From: Clostridiales bacterium
GTDB lineage: Bacteria; Bacillota; Clostridia; Oscillospirales; Oscillospiraceae
DNA length: 29,002 bases
Direction of reading: 5' to 3'
Assembly: GCA_019423635.1 (NCBI GenBank)
Contig: JAHZBA010000030.1
Coordinates: 1-29,002 of the forward strand
Shown: positions 1-7,563 of the stretch, piece after piece
How positions within the stretch are numbered: the stretch's first letter is position 1
Layout: each line of letters starts with the position of its first letter
Translations under genes and position numbers: made by a program
The notes under the pieces: model-generated
What the model was told of the DNA's origin: nothing
Databases searched by the model: none
The model's input: only the letters and a program-made list of their open reading frames with translations

Positions 1-55
1 GAGCAACTGCCTTTTAAGCAGTGGGTCCGGGGTTCGAATCCCCGCCGGGTCACCA
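1..55 (+). tRNA. tRNA-Lys(TTT), 3' part only
   Basis: The window opens inside a tRNA. The anticodon stem ACTGC/GCAGT closes a seven-base loop CTTTTAA, which places TTT at the anticodon and indicates lysine. A T arm with stem CGGGG/CCCCG and loop TTCGAAT follows, then the 3' acceptor strand CCGGGTC (45-51), discriminator A and an encoded CCA (53-55). The 5' acceptor strand and most of the D arm lie outside the window. An AT-rich accessory island starts right after it. Confidence 0.93.
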
Positions 56-62
56 TGATAAG

Positions 63-100
63 TTGACAGGTTACACCAAGAGTGTAGTCTGTCAATTTTT
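63..100 (+). terminator. Intrinsic terminator after tRNA-Lys
   Basis: Arms TTGACAG (63-69) and TACAC (72-76) pair with GTGTA (82-86) and CTGTCAA (89-95), leaving a 2x2 internal mismatch. Five T residues follow at 96-100. It lies 8 bases after the CCA end, the usual place for a tRNA-operon terminator. Confidence 0.8.
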
Positions 101-126
101 ATGTATAATCACATAAAATCTTTGTG

Positions 127-158
127 CCGCAGTCATTTCACTGCGGTATTTTTATTTT
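127..158 (+). terminator. Second hairpin with T-rich tail
   Basis: CCGCAGT (127-133) pairs with ACTGCGG (140-146) across a six-base loop, followed by a tail rich in T (147-158). It has the form of an intrinsic terminator. It lies directly before the ribosome site of the recombinase remnant, so it may end readthrough from the tRNA or attenuate the gene behind it. Confidence 0.6.
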
Positions 159-174
159 CGAAAGGAGTTCTAAA

Positions 175-669
175 ATGAACACGATACAGAAAAGTGAAGC
201 CATTAAGAACGGCCTCCGGAAAAGATTTCAGGACGGCAGTTCCAAAGTGGCAAAACGCAGGTGCTATGGATATGAACTTGGTTCTGATGGTGAGTTGGCA
301 GTGAATCCCGATGAGGCGAAAGTAGTGTGCTGGATATTTGAGCAGTATCTTGCTGGTGACAGCCTGGGGAAAATTGCTGCTGGTTTGGAAAGGCAAGGCA
401 TCCCTTCCCTCACCGGCAGGCCCAAATGGAACCGGGAAGCGATTGACAAACTGCTCTCCAATGAAAAATACACCGGGCGGGTGCTGCTTCAAAAAACCAT
501 CAGCACTGGAGCAGTTCAAATTGAAAACGATGGCCTCATGGACCGGTATCTCTATACCGACACCCATGAGGCCATTATTTCTGATGAGATGTTCATGGCG
601 GTACAGCAGGAGAAACTCAGCCGCTCTAAAGAGCCACAAAGACAAATTTCCATGATGCATGCATTTTGA
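175..669 (+). pseudogene. Large serine recombinase remnant (Recombinase domain only)
   Basis: The 164-residue reading frame matches the middle part of large serine recombinases. It has the helix and basic stretch after the catalytic domain (SEAIKNGLRKRF), then the Recombinase DNA-binding domain with the recognisable GYEL, VVCWIFEQYLAG, GIPSLTGRPKWN and NEKYTGRVLLQ segments. The N-terminal resolvase domain with the nucleophilic serine is absent, as are the zinc-ribbon and coiled-coil parts of full-length family members. The start at 175 is chosen because AAAGGAG lies eight bases upstream; an upstream ATG at 124 in the same frame sits inside the hairpin. It cannot catalyse strand exchange alone. 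It is probably the relic of the element that brought the neighbouring defence genes, though a small DNA-binding product could still be made. Confidence 0.8.
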
Positions 670-687
670 TAAAATAATATTTTTCTC

Positions 688-716
688 TTCACTATTTCTA
701 CAATCTCTGCTACAAT
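688..716 (+). promoter_or_regulatory. Candidate sigma-A promoter for the ApeA-like gene
   Basis: TTCACT (688-693) and TACAAT (711-716) are spaced by 17 bases in a very AT-rich stretch, ahead of the ribosome site GGGGAG near 749-754. Spacing is ideal and each box departs from consensus at one or two positions. Found by eye only. Confidence 0.4.
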
Positions 717-761
717 TCACTTAAAAGATGTGAGCACTGAAGGAAAATGGGGAGAATAGCT

Positions 762-2110
762 ATGAGGGAACTAAAAGATATACTTGATACTCCTTGTAAG
801 CTCTTTTGCAAAGGAGCAACCACGGATATCCCTTTTGATGGTGTCCTCGTTTATCAAAACCGAACTGTAATTTTTATAGGACGGACTGAGCATGGATTTC
901 ACTGTCTGGACATGGATAATGTTCATTTTACTTTATGGGGAGATGTGGGAGCTACCCCGATTACGCTTTTAAATACTCAAATAATGTCTGATGGCCCTAC
1001 CTTTAACACTGTTGAAGGTAGTAAAAATCATTTTATGAAATTTTCACCAGCAGAAATAATTATCGGGCGCAAATACCAGTGCGCAGAGGCGGAAATCTTA
1101 ATCACAAAAATTTCAGCAAATATTCAAATCCTCAATAAAATGTTTTCATCCGAAACTGTAGATTTAGTTTATGATTTTTCAAAAGAACACCCCGCACTTG
1201 TAAATTATACTTTTCCTGCTCCCATTACTGCAATAGATAGTACGGGTACTTTATCAATTTTTCAAACTATCGGACTCGGTTCTTCTAACAATAAAATTGA
1301 AATTCCATTGATTCCTTGCATTGAATACACCTTTACCCAAAATGCATCCATCAGAACAGGTATCAGCACTTTAGCGTCTGTTCGCAATCTATTTTCATTC
1401 TTTGCAAATGGCTATATCCCACTTGAAAACTTGTCCTTCGCAGATAATCAATCCCCGCATAGAGAATTTTGTGACAATGCCATATACCTCAATTCAATCA
1501 GTGAGATTGAATCATCAGAAGAAAGATTCTTAATAACGACTGACGATTTTTTAGACAACTTCAACGGAGTATGGGCGAAATGGTGTGCATTTTATTCTAA
1601 GAAGTATATTCCCACCTTATTTTATGAGTTTATTTGTAATAAGAATTTACGAATAAATAAATTCCTAAATTTTGCTCAGACAGTTGAGATTTTTTCTAAC
1701 CATTATCGAAATAAAGAAGCTCAAAAAATAGCTATCAAAAATGGTTGGAAGCTAAATACAAATCGCCCGCTTTCATTAAAAATTCGAATTGAAGAAATAA
1801 TCACATTTTTAAATGAGTTCTTTCGTTTAAGTCCAGAAGAAATTTCACGGTTAGCACAAATTCTTAGTAATACAAGAAATTTTTTCACACATTATAATGA
1901 AAAAGATGGAAAATATGTCATACCGTCTTTTCAAGAATTATCGGCAGCAGGTAGAGCCTTACATTTATGCTTTTAGCTCTTGTTTATCGATACATTTCTT
2001 TGAATGACTCAGTCATTAAAAAAGCCTCATCGCGGTTTTCTTATGGCACAATTTTAGATGATATAAAAATTGTTCTTCAGCAGAAAGCAGGCGATGATAT
2101 GTACGAATAA
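762..2110 (+). pseudogene. ApeA-like HEPN anti-phage protein, frameshifted near the 3' end
   Basis: Frame 0 gives 404 residues (762-1976). The first half is a beta-rich region resembling ApeA N-terminal domain 1. The C-terminal helical part resembles the ApeA-like HEPN domain and carries an Rx4H ribonuclease motif, RNFFTH, at residues 372-377. ApeA proteins are single-gene abortive-infection defences thought to act as RNases. The frame-0 stop at 1974 falls inside the last HEPN helices. The -1 frame from 1973 stays open for 45 codons to a TAA at 2108-2110 and continues in the same style (LALVYRYISLND and following). One missing T in the T4 run 1971-1974 would restore a protein of about 450 residues. 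The start at 762 has GGGGAG at good spacing; 747 does not. The gene is far more AT-rich than the chromosome around it. The family call rests on recognition, not a search. Confidence 0.72.
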
Positions 2111-2126
2111 CAAGCAAATATTAGAC

Positions 2127-2154
2127 TTGTAAATTGCCTCTACTTAATTATGAT
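2127..2154 (+). promoter_or_regulatory. Candidate promoter for the DUF3800 gene
   Basis: TTGTAA (2127-2132) and TATGAT (2149-2154) are spaced by 16 bases, 38 bases before the chosen start. The upstream in-frame ATG at 2150 lies inside the -10 box, which supports the later start at 2192. Confidence 0.45.
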
Positions 2155-2191
2155 AAAAACACACGATACTGGCAGGAAAAAAGGAAATTTA

Positions 2192-3292
2192 ATGAAGTAT
2201 CACATTTATATAGACGAAAGCGGAAACACTGGAGAACCAAGGTACAAAACGGATAAGCAGGCATGGAACTGGGGCGAACAGATATATTTTGCGCTGGGTG
2301 GGATCAGCATTCCGGATAAGGCCGAGGACGAAACGCGAACTGGTCTGCTTAAAATTCTGCAATCTTTTGGTCCTGCCTTGGGCTCCAGCAAAGAGTAGAA
2401 ATCGAAAGCGGACAACCGGTTTAACCGAGAACTCATGAAGGAAGTTATCCAGTTACTCATCCAAAATAGAGGTATGGTTTATGTCGATATCACCAATAAA
2501 AAATACAAACTTGCACATTGCTTTGTGGACTATTGTGCATTTCCATACTACTTAACGCTGGATTCTGCCTTTGATAAGAGAGAAAAGCGAATTGAAATTG
2601 CGAATGAAATATACAATAACTGGGACGATCAACTGCTAGCTAGATTCGTTGGCCTCTGCTATCAAGGGCTGGAAACGGAAGATAATCTGAATGAATTCCT
2701 CGCATTTTTAAAGGAGGCCGAGCAGTACCTTGCGAAAAAGAGCATCGTCCAAGATTTGTCCGCCGTCATTGATAGAGTAGAGCATAGTGATACTTACAAA
2801 ATGAAGCGGAAAAACCTGATGCCGATTATGGACTATGATAATTGCGGGAATCCCTTATGTTTTTCTCCCAATGTGGATGCATATTTGAACTTGGCTGCCA
2901 CGATGGCATACCGTCAATCCAAACTCAAACCGTCGATTCATATTTTCCACGATGAGCAGAAGCAATTTATACCAGCACTTGAACAGTGGACCCCAAAATT
3001 GAGGGAACAAAACGGGTTAACGCTTGATGCGTTTACTCCTCTTTCTTCCGATGACCTGCTAATACAGCTGTCGGACTTTATTGCTGGAAAGCTCATAAGG
3101 GTATATCGAGATGTTGTCAATGGCAGTGCTCCTAAGCGGGACACACGGGAATTAATAAAAGTAATTAAGCCTATTATAGCAGGAAATTGCAACGTTGTTG
3201 CTACCCGATATGAACAGATACGCTTCTTCTCTGCTTTTGGACTCAAAACACGTCCAACCCCTATCCCCGTTCCATTCAATAGAGTACTGTAG
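2192..3292 (+). pseudogene. DUF3800 protein interrupted by an in-frame TAG
   Basis: Two open stretches (2192-2395 and from 2399) lie in the same frame and are separated only by TAG at 2396-2398. Together they form a DUF3800-type protein of about 366 codons. The N-terminal strand has the acidic motif YIDESGNTG. The C-terminal part has the family's SDFIAGKLIR motif, which supplies another acidic residue of an RNase H-like fold. The bridge after the stop reads KSKADNRFNREL and joins smoothly to the next ATG at 2435, so the break is a point nonsense change; TTG to TAG would restore the plausible KELKSKAD. AAGGAAA precedes the start at 2192. DUF3800 proteins are often found in phages and defence islands, and their function is not settled. 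A shortened protein from 2435 would lack the first catalytic aspartate. Confidence 0.78.
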
Positions 3293-3391
3293 AAAATCTT
3301 TTACAAGCTTTCTGCCATTAGTGCAAAAAACTGATTCTTGACTATGCCAAAAATCGATTTTGACCGCTTATTCCAGCTCAGAAATTCCAAA
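3293..3391. other. Island boundary, no gene seen
   Basis: An AT-rich stretch between the broken DUF3800 gene and the GC-rich tandem repeat. A short frame from ATG 3344 runs into the repeat and has no recognisable content. Base composition changes sharply at about 3391. Confidence 0.5.
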
Positions 3392-3733
3392 CACCGCTCC
3401 GTTTCCCGCCTGCGGGCGGAAAACTGCGCTCTGGTGGGAATTTTTGCGTAGCCGTTGGCGGCTCTGCCGCCTTACGGATACGGCATCCCCCTTGCGGGGA
3501 CTTCGCTTTCCACCGCGACTCGCTTCGCTGGACTCGCGGCGGAGAAACGGGGGACACGGGGGAACGACAACACCGCTCCGTTTCCCGCCTGCGGGCAGAA
3601 AACTGTGCTCTGTTGGGAATTTTTGCGTAGCCGTTGGCGGTTCTGCCGCCTTACGGATACGGCATCCCCCTTGCGGGGACTTCGCTTTCCGCGCGACTCG
3701 CTTCGCTGGACTCACGGCGGAGAGGGGACGGGG
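3392..3733. repeat. 179-bp hairpin-rich tandem repeat, two copies
   Basis: Copy 1 starts at 3392 and copy 2 at 3571, both with CACCGCTCCGTTTCCCGCC. They stay nearly identical for about 150 bases and diverge mainly near the 3' end. Each copy holds several short palindromes: CCCGCCTGCGGG, GGCGGCTCTGCCGCC (GGCGGTTCTGCCGCC in copy 2) and CCCCCTTGCGGGG. Translations in several frames are Arg/Pro/Ala-rich and look non-coding. Copy 2 ends next to the truncated ureohydrolase gene. The form suggests a non-autonomous or structured intergenic repeat. The family was not identified. Confidence 0.9.
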
Positions 3734-3734
3734 G

Positions 3735-4154
3735 ATGCGGGGTCCCTGCTTCATTACGGACCGGGCGCAGTCCGAACGGCTCGGCATTGAGACCATCACC
3801 ATGGCGGAGATGCGCCGGCTGGGAGAGGAAGAGGTCGCCCGCAGAATCCGGGAACGGGTGGGGAAGCGGAAGGCCTTTTGCAGCTTTGACATTGATTTTG
3901 CAGATCCCTCCTGTGCCCCCGGAACCGGTACCATCGAGCCGGGGGGATACTGCAGCCATGAAATTTTCCGCTTGATCCGCTGTATGAAGGAGATGGACCT
4001 GGTGGGAATGGATCTGGTGGAGGTACTGCCCGCCTCGGACTGCAGCGGCATCACCGCCAATCTGGCGGCCTATATTCTCTATGATTTCCTGGCCATGATG
4101 GCCTGGAGAAAAAAGCAGCGGGGTCTGTCCGGAAAGGAGCCGTGCAGCACATGA
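3735..4154 (+). pseudogene. 5'-truncated agmatinase/arginase-family ureohydrolase
   Basis: The remaining 139 residues match the C-terminal half of agmatinases. GMRGP resembles the mid-protein motif GIRGP. The manganese ligand motif SFDIDFADP is followed by PGTGTIEPGGY and by VGMDLVEVLPASDCSGIT near the C-terminus. Full-length members are about 290-320 residues and have earlier histidine and DxHxD ligands; all of that is missing, replaced by the tandem repeat. The frame remains open backwards into the repeat (to 3360), but that part has no homology. ATG 3735 follows a purine-rich stretch, so a short product is possible but could not bind the full metal pair. The stop overlaps the next gene's start as ATGA (4151-4154), so translation of this remnant may still matter for the dehydrogenase. 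Confidence 0.85.
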
Positions 4155-5137
4155 AAAAGATTGTCCTTTTTAATGCCGAAGACCAGCAGGACCTCTCGGT
4201 GGAGCAGAAGATGGTCGAGGGAATGGAGATTCAGCTGGAGCTGTGCAACGACCGGCCGGATGAGGCCCTGGCAGAGGTGTGCCGGGATGCGGACGCCGTC
4301 ATCACCATCTACTCCACCGTAGACGCGAAGGCCCTTTCCGCCCTGACATCCTGTCAGGTGGTCGCCGTGCAGGCCATCGGCTTTAACAATCTGGACTTGA
4401 AGACAGCGTCGGAGCTGGGAATTTGTCTTGCCAATGTGCCGGACTTTTGTCTCTATGATGTGGCGCTGCATACCGCTGCCCTGACCCTGGCCTGTTCCCG
4501 CCACCTGATCCAGCTGGACCGGCAGGTGAAGGGCGGGAAGTGGGGGTATGCCGGCCATGTGATGAACCGGTTGAGCGGACAGACGTTTGGCATGATCGCC
4601 TTCGGGAATATTCCGCGCACATTGGCGCCGATGCTGAAGACCTTTGGTATGAAGCTGATCACATATGCTCCTCATGTTCCCGACCATGTACTGGGGCAGT
4701 ACGGTGTCTGCCGTGCGGAGAGCCTGGAGGAGCTGCTGACAGCTTCCGACTTTGTATCTGTTCACTGTCCCCTGCGGCCGCAGAATGTGGACCTGATCGG
4801 AGTGCGGGAGCTGGCCTGCATGAAGCCCACGGCTTTTTTGATCAACACCGCCCGGGGCCGGATTGTCAACGAGGCAGCCCTTTACACTGCCCTGAAAGCC
4901 GGACAGATCGCCGGCGCGGCTCTGGATGTTCTGGAGGCGGAACGGGACGGGGACAACCCCCTTTATCACCTGGACTCGGTGATTGTAACGCCTCATACGG
5001 CTTTTTACTCGCAGCAGTCCATGCTGGATATGAGAAAAAAGGCCATGGAGCAGGTTCTGGCTGTCCTGCGGGAGAGGAGAGCACCGGAGAACCTTTTGAA
5101 TCCGGAAGCGCTGCCCCATGCCCGGTTCCTGCGGTGA
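4151..5137 (+). CDS. D-2-hydroxyacid dehydrogenase (NAD-dependent family)
   Basis: A protein of 328 residues with the two-domain layout of D-isomer 2-hydroxyacid dehydrogenases. Catalytic-site residues are visible: Arg235 in INTARGRIVNE, the acidic residue near 264 in DVLEAER and His282 in VTPHTAFYS. The nucleotide-binding loop reads FGMIAFGNIPRTLA (146-159); two of the three usual GxGxxG glycines are Ala and Pro. The family interconverts 2-keto acids and D-2-hydroxy acids in the cytoplasm; the substrate cannot be told here. ATG 4151 is preferred over GTG 4142, which lies only two bases after the AAGGAG site. ATG 4151 also gives an ATGA overlap with the ureohydrolase remnant, so the two were probably one operon. 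Confidence 0.9.
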   Translation: MKKIVLFNAEDQQDLSVEQKMVEGMEIQLELCNDRPDEALAEVCRDADAVITIYSTVDAKALSALTSCQVVAVQAIGFNNLDLKTASELGICLANVPDFCLYDVALHTAALTLACSRHLIQLDRQVKGGKWGYAGHVMNRLSGQTFGMIAFGNIPRTLAPMLKTFGMKLITYAPHVPDHVLGQYGVCRAESLEELLTASDFVSVHCPLRPQNVDLIGVRELACMKPTAFLINTARGRIVNEAALYTALKAGQIAGAALDVLEAERDGDNPLYHLDSVIVTPHTAFYSQQSMLDMRKKAMEQVLAVLRERRAPENLLNPEALPHARFLR

Positions 5138-5205
5138 GAGCATCTCTGCCCTCAGCTATTCGGCTCTCAGGTACGGCGTCCAAGCTGATTCCATGTTTCA
5201 AAGGC

Positions 5206-5234
5206 GCCCGGCCGGCAGTTGCTGCCGGCCGGGC
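5206..5234. repeat. Perfect 13-bp inverted repeat (hairpin)
   Basis: GCCCGGCCGGCAG (5206-5218) and its exact complement (5222-5234) flank a three-base loop. There is no U-tract on either side, so it may be a transcript-end structure rather than a complete intrinsic terminator. Confidence 0.7.
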
Positions 5235-5284
5235 ACCTCTGTGAGACTAATTGTGTTTCCCCCGTTCCCAATCGCGTTCTTCCG

Positions 5285-5324
5285 GGATGATTCCTGTATG
5301 AAAATGCGGGAATCATCCATTTTT
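5285..5324 (+). terminator. Intrinsic terminator of the dehydrogenase gene
   Basis: GGATGATTCC (5285-5294) pairs perfectly with GGAATCATCC (5309-5318), followed by A and five T. It lies about 150 bases after the dehydrogenase stop. Confidence 0.75.
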
Positions 5325-5451
5325 ATGGGGCAGATCTGCGGCAGAAACCGGCCGGGGCGTGGTCTTTGTGGCGCGGACTCCGCACTTTTGCAATTTGCAG
5401 CGGAAGCTGCCCCGGCTTGATTGTCGGGTCCTGCCGGCCGTTAGCACCAAA

Positions 5452-6168
5452 TCACGCCCAGCGCAGGGGCGTCGTCTCCCCAAGGGGGAGAATGTGGTTG
5501 TGAATGGCCCGCAGCTGGGGGGTGATATCCCGGTCCTCGTGCATGTGGCCGAAATACCACTTTTGGAAGTTCGGAGCGCGGGAGATGGCCTGATACCAGG
5601 CCTCAAAGACCGACGGGAGGAGATAATCCTCCGGAATGGGCTTTTGCCGGGTGATGGATGCCCTGGCGGAGAGGGGCGTCTCGTGAGTGACGACGTAGTG
5701 GATCTCATCCTTGTGCGCCAGGAGCTGGGCCTGGCCGTATGCGAGCTCCGCGGGGGAGGGCTCCTCCTCCCGCCACCAGCTCTTGCCCTCCTCCCGCTGC
5801 TCCTGGTCCGTGGAGCGGGCGCCGCCGAAGGTGAAGAGGTTTCTTCCACTGAGGGAGTAGATCTCGCCCCGCATCAGATGATAGACCCGCTGCCCCACCT
5901 GATGGACCCGCCCGCCGTTCCACCGCCGGACCGCAAAGCGGTTCAGCAGCGTATGGTTTTCGTGGTTCCCGTCCACAAAGGCAATCGTGCCGGGGAAGAT
6001 CTGCTGCAGCGTCTCCAGGCGGCAGAGGTAGTCCTCGTCCCAGACATAGCCGGCGTCTCCGGTGATGATTAAAGTATCTGAATCATGCAGCTCGTGGTGC
6101 CCGGCGAGGCCGAATAACGGAGAAAAGGTCCCGTGCTTGTCGCCTGTAATCAAGATTCGTCCTGCCAT
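5452..6168 (-). CDS. Metallophosphoesterase (calcineurin-like)
   Basis: A 238-residue protein with the full metal-ligand pattern of the calcineurin-like phosphoesterase family: GDKHG (9-13), GDAGYVW (37-43), GNHEN (67-71), THETP (161-165) and GHMHED (207-212). These bind two metal ions and support hydrolysis of a phosphoester; the substrate is not evident. No signal peptide or membrane segment is seen, so it should be cytoplasmic. The start at 6168 has GAGG about eight bases upstream. That site lies in the 9-base gap after the stop of the beta-lactamase-fold gene, so the two are almost certainly one transcript with this gene second. Such small phosphoesterases are also found in phages and plasmids, but codon use here matches the chromosome. 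Confidence 0.9.
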   Translation of the reverse strand: MAGRILITGDKHGTFSPLFGLAGHHELHDSDTLIITGDAGYVWDEDYLCRLETLQQIFPGTIAFVDGNHENHTLLNRFAVRRWNGGRVHQVGQRVYHLMRGEIYSLSGRNLFTFGGARSTDQEQREEGKSWWREEEPSPAELAYGQAQLLAHKDEIHYVVTHETPLSARASITRQKPIPEDYLLPSVFEAWYQAISRAPNFQKWYFGHMHEDRDITPQLRAIHNHILPLGETTPLRWA

Positions 6169-6177
6169 GCCGTTTCC

Positions 6178-7155
6178 TCACACCGCTCCCGCTTTTTTGT
6201 AGTGATAGACGCCGTTCTGCTCCTCCCTGGACACCTCCCCGGAAAAATACAGGTATTGCAGGTGGGAGATGGCCTCTCCCGTTGCAAACCACTTCTGCGG
6301 GGCGGGGAACTCCTCCCAGTTCTTGCAGTCGATCTCCCAGGTCATGTCCCGGGCCACCGCGTACGCCGTTTTCCACTCATTGCCCAGAATCCGGAGCACC
6401 TCTGCCAGCCGCTCCCGGTGGTGGCGGAACAGCTCCTGAATCCGCGCGTACATGTCCTCCACAGGGGTTCCGTGGGCGGTCAGCAGCTGCCGCACGTCCA
6501 GCTTTTCGACCTTTTTGAGGCTCTCCAGATAATCCCGCAGGGGGTTCTCCGCGCTCAGCTCAATACAGATGTTCGGGGTGATTGTTCCCAGGATGTGGTC
6601 ACCGCAGAATAAGAGCTTCTTGTCTGCGTCATACAGACACATGTGTCCCGGCGTGTGGCCGGGGGTGGCGATCACCTGCAGGTTGTACCCGCCGTAGTGC
6701 AGCATATCGCCCTCACGGACATACGTGAAGTTCACCCGCACATCGTGGCAGTATTTTCGGCCGGGATGGATGTCCGTATTCCGGCCGAAGTCCGCTCTGG
6801 GGAATCCGTACTTGATGAACAAGTCGTCCAGCATCCGCCAGTAGAGATTGCCGGCCTCGAAATTGATGAGCTCTCCGTCCGTTTCGCCGGCAAAGAGCGT
6901 GCCGGTCTCCCCGGCAAATTTTCCGATCAGTCCGCAGTGATCCGAGTGCAGGTGGGTGATGAACAGATCCGTTTGTTCAATGCCCAGCTCCTGAAAGGCG
7001 CTGCGCAGGGCTTCTTCGCACTCAGGCCGGTTAAATCCGGTGTCAATCAGGAGATTCCTCTCTCCGGTGATGAGATACGCGTTGATTTCCCGCAGGGGGT
7101 TGTTGGGCAGGGGTACGGTTTTGCGGTAGATGTTCTCTGCGACTTTCGTCAACAT
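6178..7155 (-). CDS. MBL-fold metallohydrolase with C-terminal helical domain
   Basis: A 325-residue protein. The beta-lactamase-fold signature THLHSDH (67-73) is followed by GHTPGH (166-171), the bridging aspartate in FCGDHIL (186) and TAHG (His228), so a dinuclear metal site is expected. The last 90 residues are mostly helical and may form the winged-helix-like cap seen in some members. Substrate is unknown; related proteins include hydroxyacylglutathione-hydrolase-like enzymes and thioesterases. The start at 7155 is chosen because GGAGGAGG lies eight to ten bases upstream and the fold begins immediately. The open frame extends further up to 7503 but that part is composition-driven, low-complexity and overlaps the intergenic region. 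The metallophosphoesterase follows 9 bases later. Confidence 0.9.
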   Translation of the reverse strand: MLTKVAENIYRKTVPLPNNPLREINAYLITGERNLLIDTGFNRPECEEALRSAFQELGIEQTDLFITHLHSDHCGLIGKFAGETGTLFAGETDGELINFEAGNLYWRMLDDLFIKYGFPRADFGRNTDIHPGRKYCHDVRVNFTYVREGDMLHYGGYNLQVIATPGHTPGHMCLYDADKKLLFCGDHILGTITPNICIELSAENPLRDYLESLKKVEKLDVRQLLTAHGTPVEDMYARIQELFRHHRERLAEVLRILGNEWKTAYAVARDMTWEIDCKNWEEFPAPQKWFATGEAISHLQYLYFSGEVSREEQNGVYHYKKAGAV

Positions 7156-7563
7156 AGGTGCTTCCTCCTCCTGGGCCGCCCTGCACCCGTCCGCCGGGGC
7201 AAGGGGGGCTGTTTTGCAGTCTGTCCTCCATAGTACCGTAAAATGGGGGGATTGTACAGAGATCCGGCATATAAATAAATTTTTATCAAGGAAAAGGGAC
7301 AGATGGAGGGGAGACGGAGCGCCTTTGCCGCTGCGGACGGGTGCTGCGGCGGGAATGCGGGCCGGGCGGCCGGAACGCCGCCTCTTTCGGGCGCATAGGA
7401 TGGAGCAGCCGGTGGAATCAAAAGAGCACGGATGGCTTGGCCCGATGGGAAGCGGCGGGTCACCTGCCGCCGGATTCGGCCGCCGCCGGCTCTTTTGCAC
7501 CATACGGCAGGAAACTTTGGCTCCGCCTCATATCCTGCGGGCGGCAGAAAAGAAGGCAATCAA
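7156..7563. other. Divergent intergenic region, about 400 bp
   Basis: This region separates the minus-strand hydrolase pair from the plus-strand hemerythrin gene. An AT-rich core at 7250-7290 has promoter-like pieces on both strands (TTGTAC and TATAAA on plus; TACAAT on minus), but I found no pair of boxes with convincing spacing. The rest (7290-7540) is GC-rich leader for the hemerythrin gene with no recognised RNA motif. Confidence 0.45.

Larger units (their letters stand above)
5138..5451. other. Intergenic region between convergent genes
   Basis: Apart from the two hairpins listed separately, I see no gene here. Frames that cross it in both directions are extensions of shadows of flanking genes and have no recognisable domain. 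Confidence 0.6.

Noticed and set aside
1..3391. tRNA-Lys 3' end as an attachment site with a matching direct repeat
   Set aside because: I found no second copy of the tRNA 3' end in the window, and the recombinase remnant is of the serine type, which does not usually target tRNA genes.
3392..3733. CRISPR array
   Set aside because: Only two long tandem units with no spacer-repeat pattern.
3360..3734. Coding N-terminus of the ureohydrolase
   Set aside because: The upstream part of the frame is the translated hairpin repeat, lacks the family's first metal ligands and is repeated at 179-bp intervals.
7156..7503. N-terminal extension of the MBL-fold hydrolase
   Set aside because: The extension is low-complexity, lies in an intergenic AT/GC mosaic, and a strong ribosome site precedes the start at 7155.
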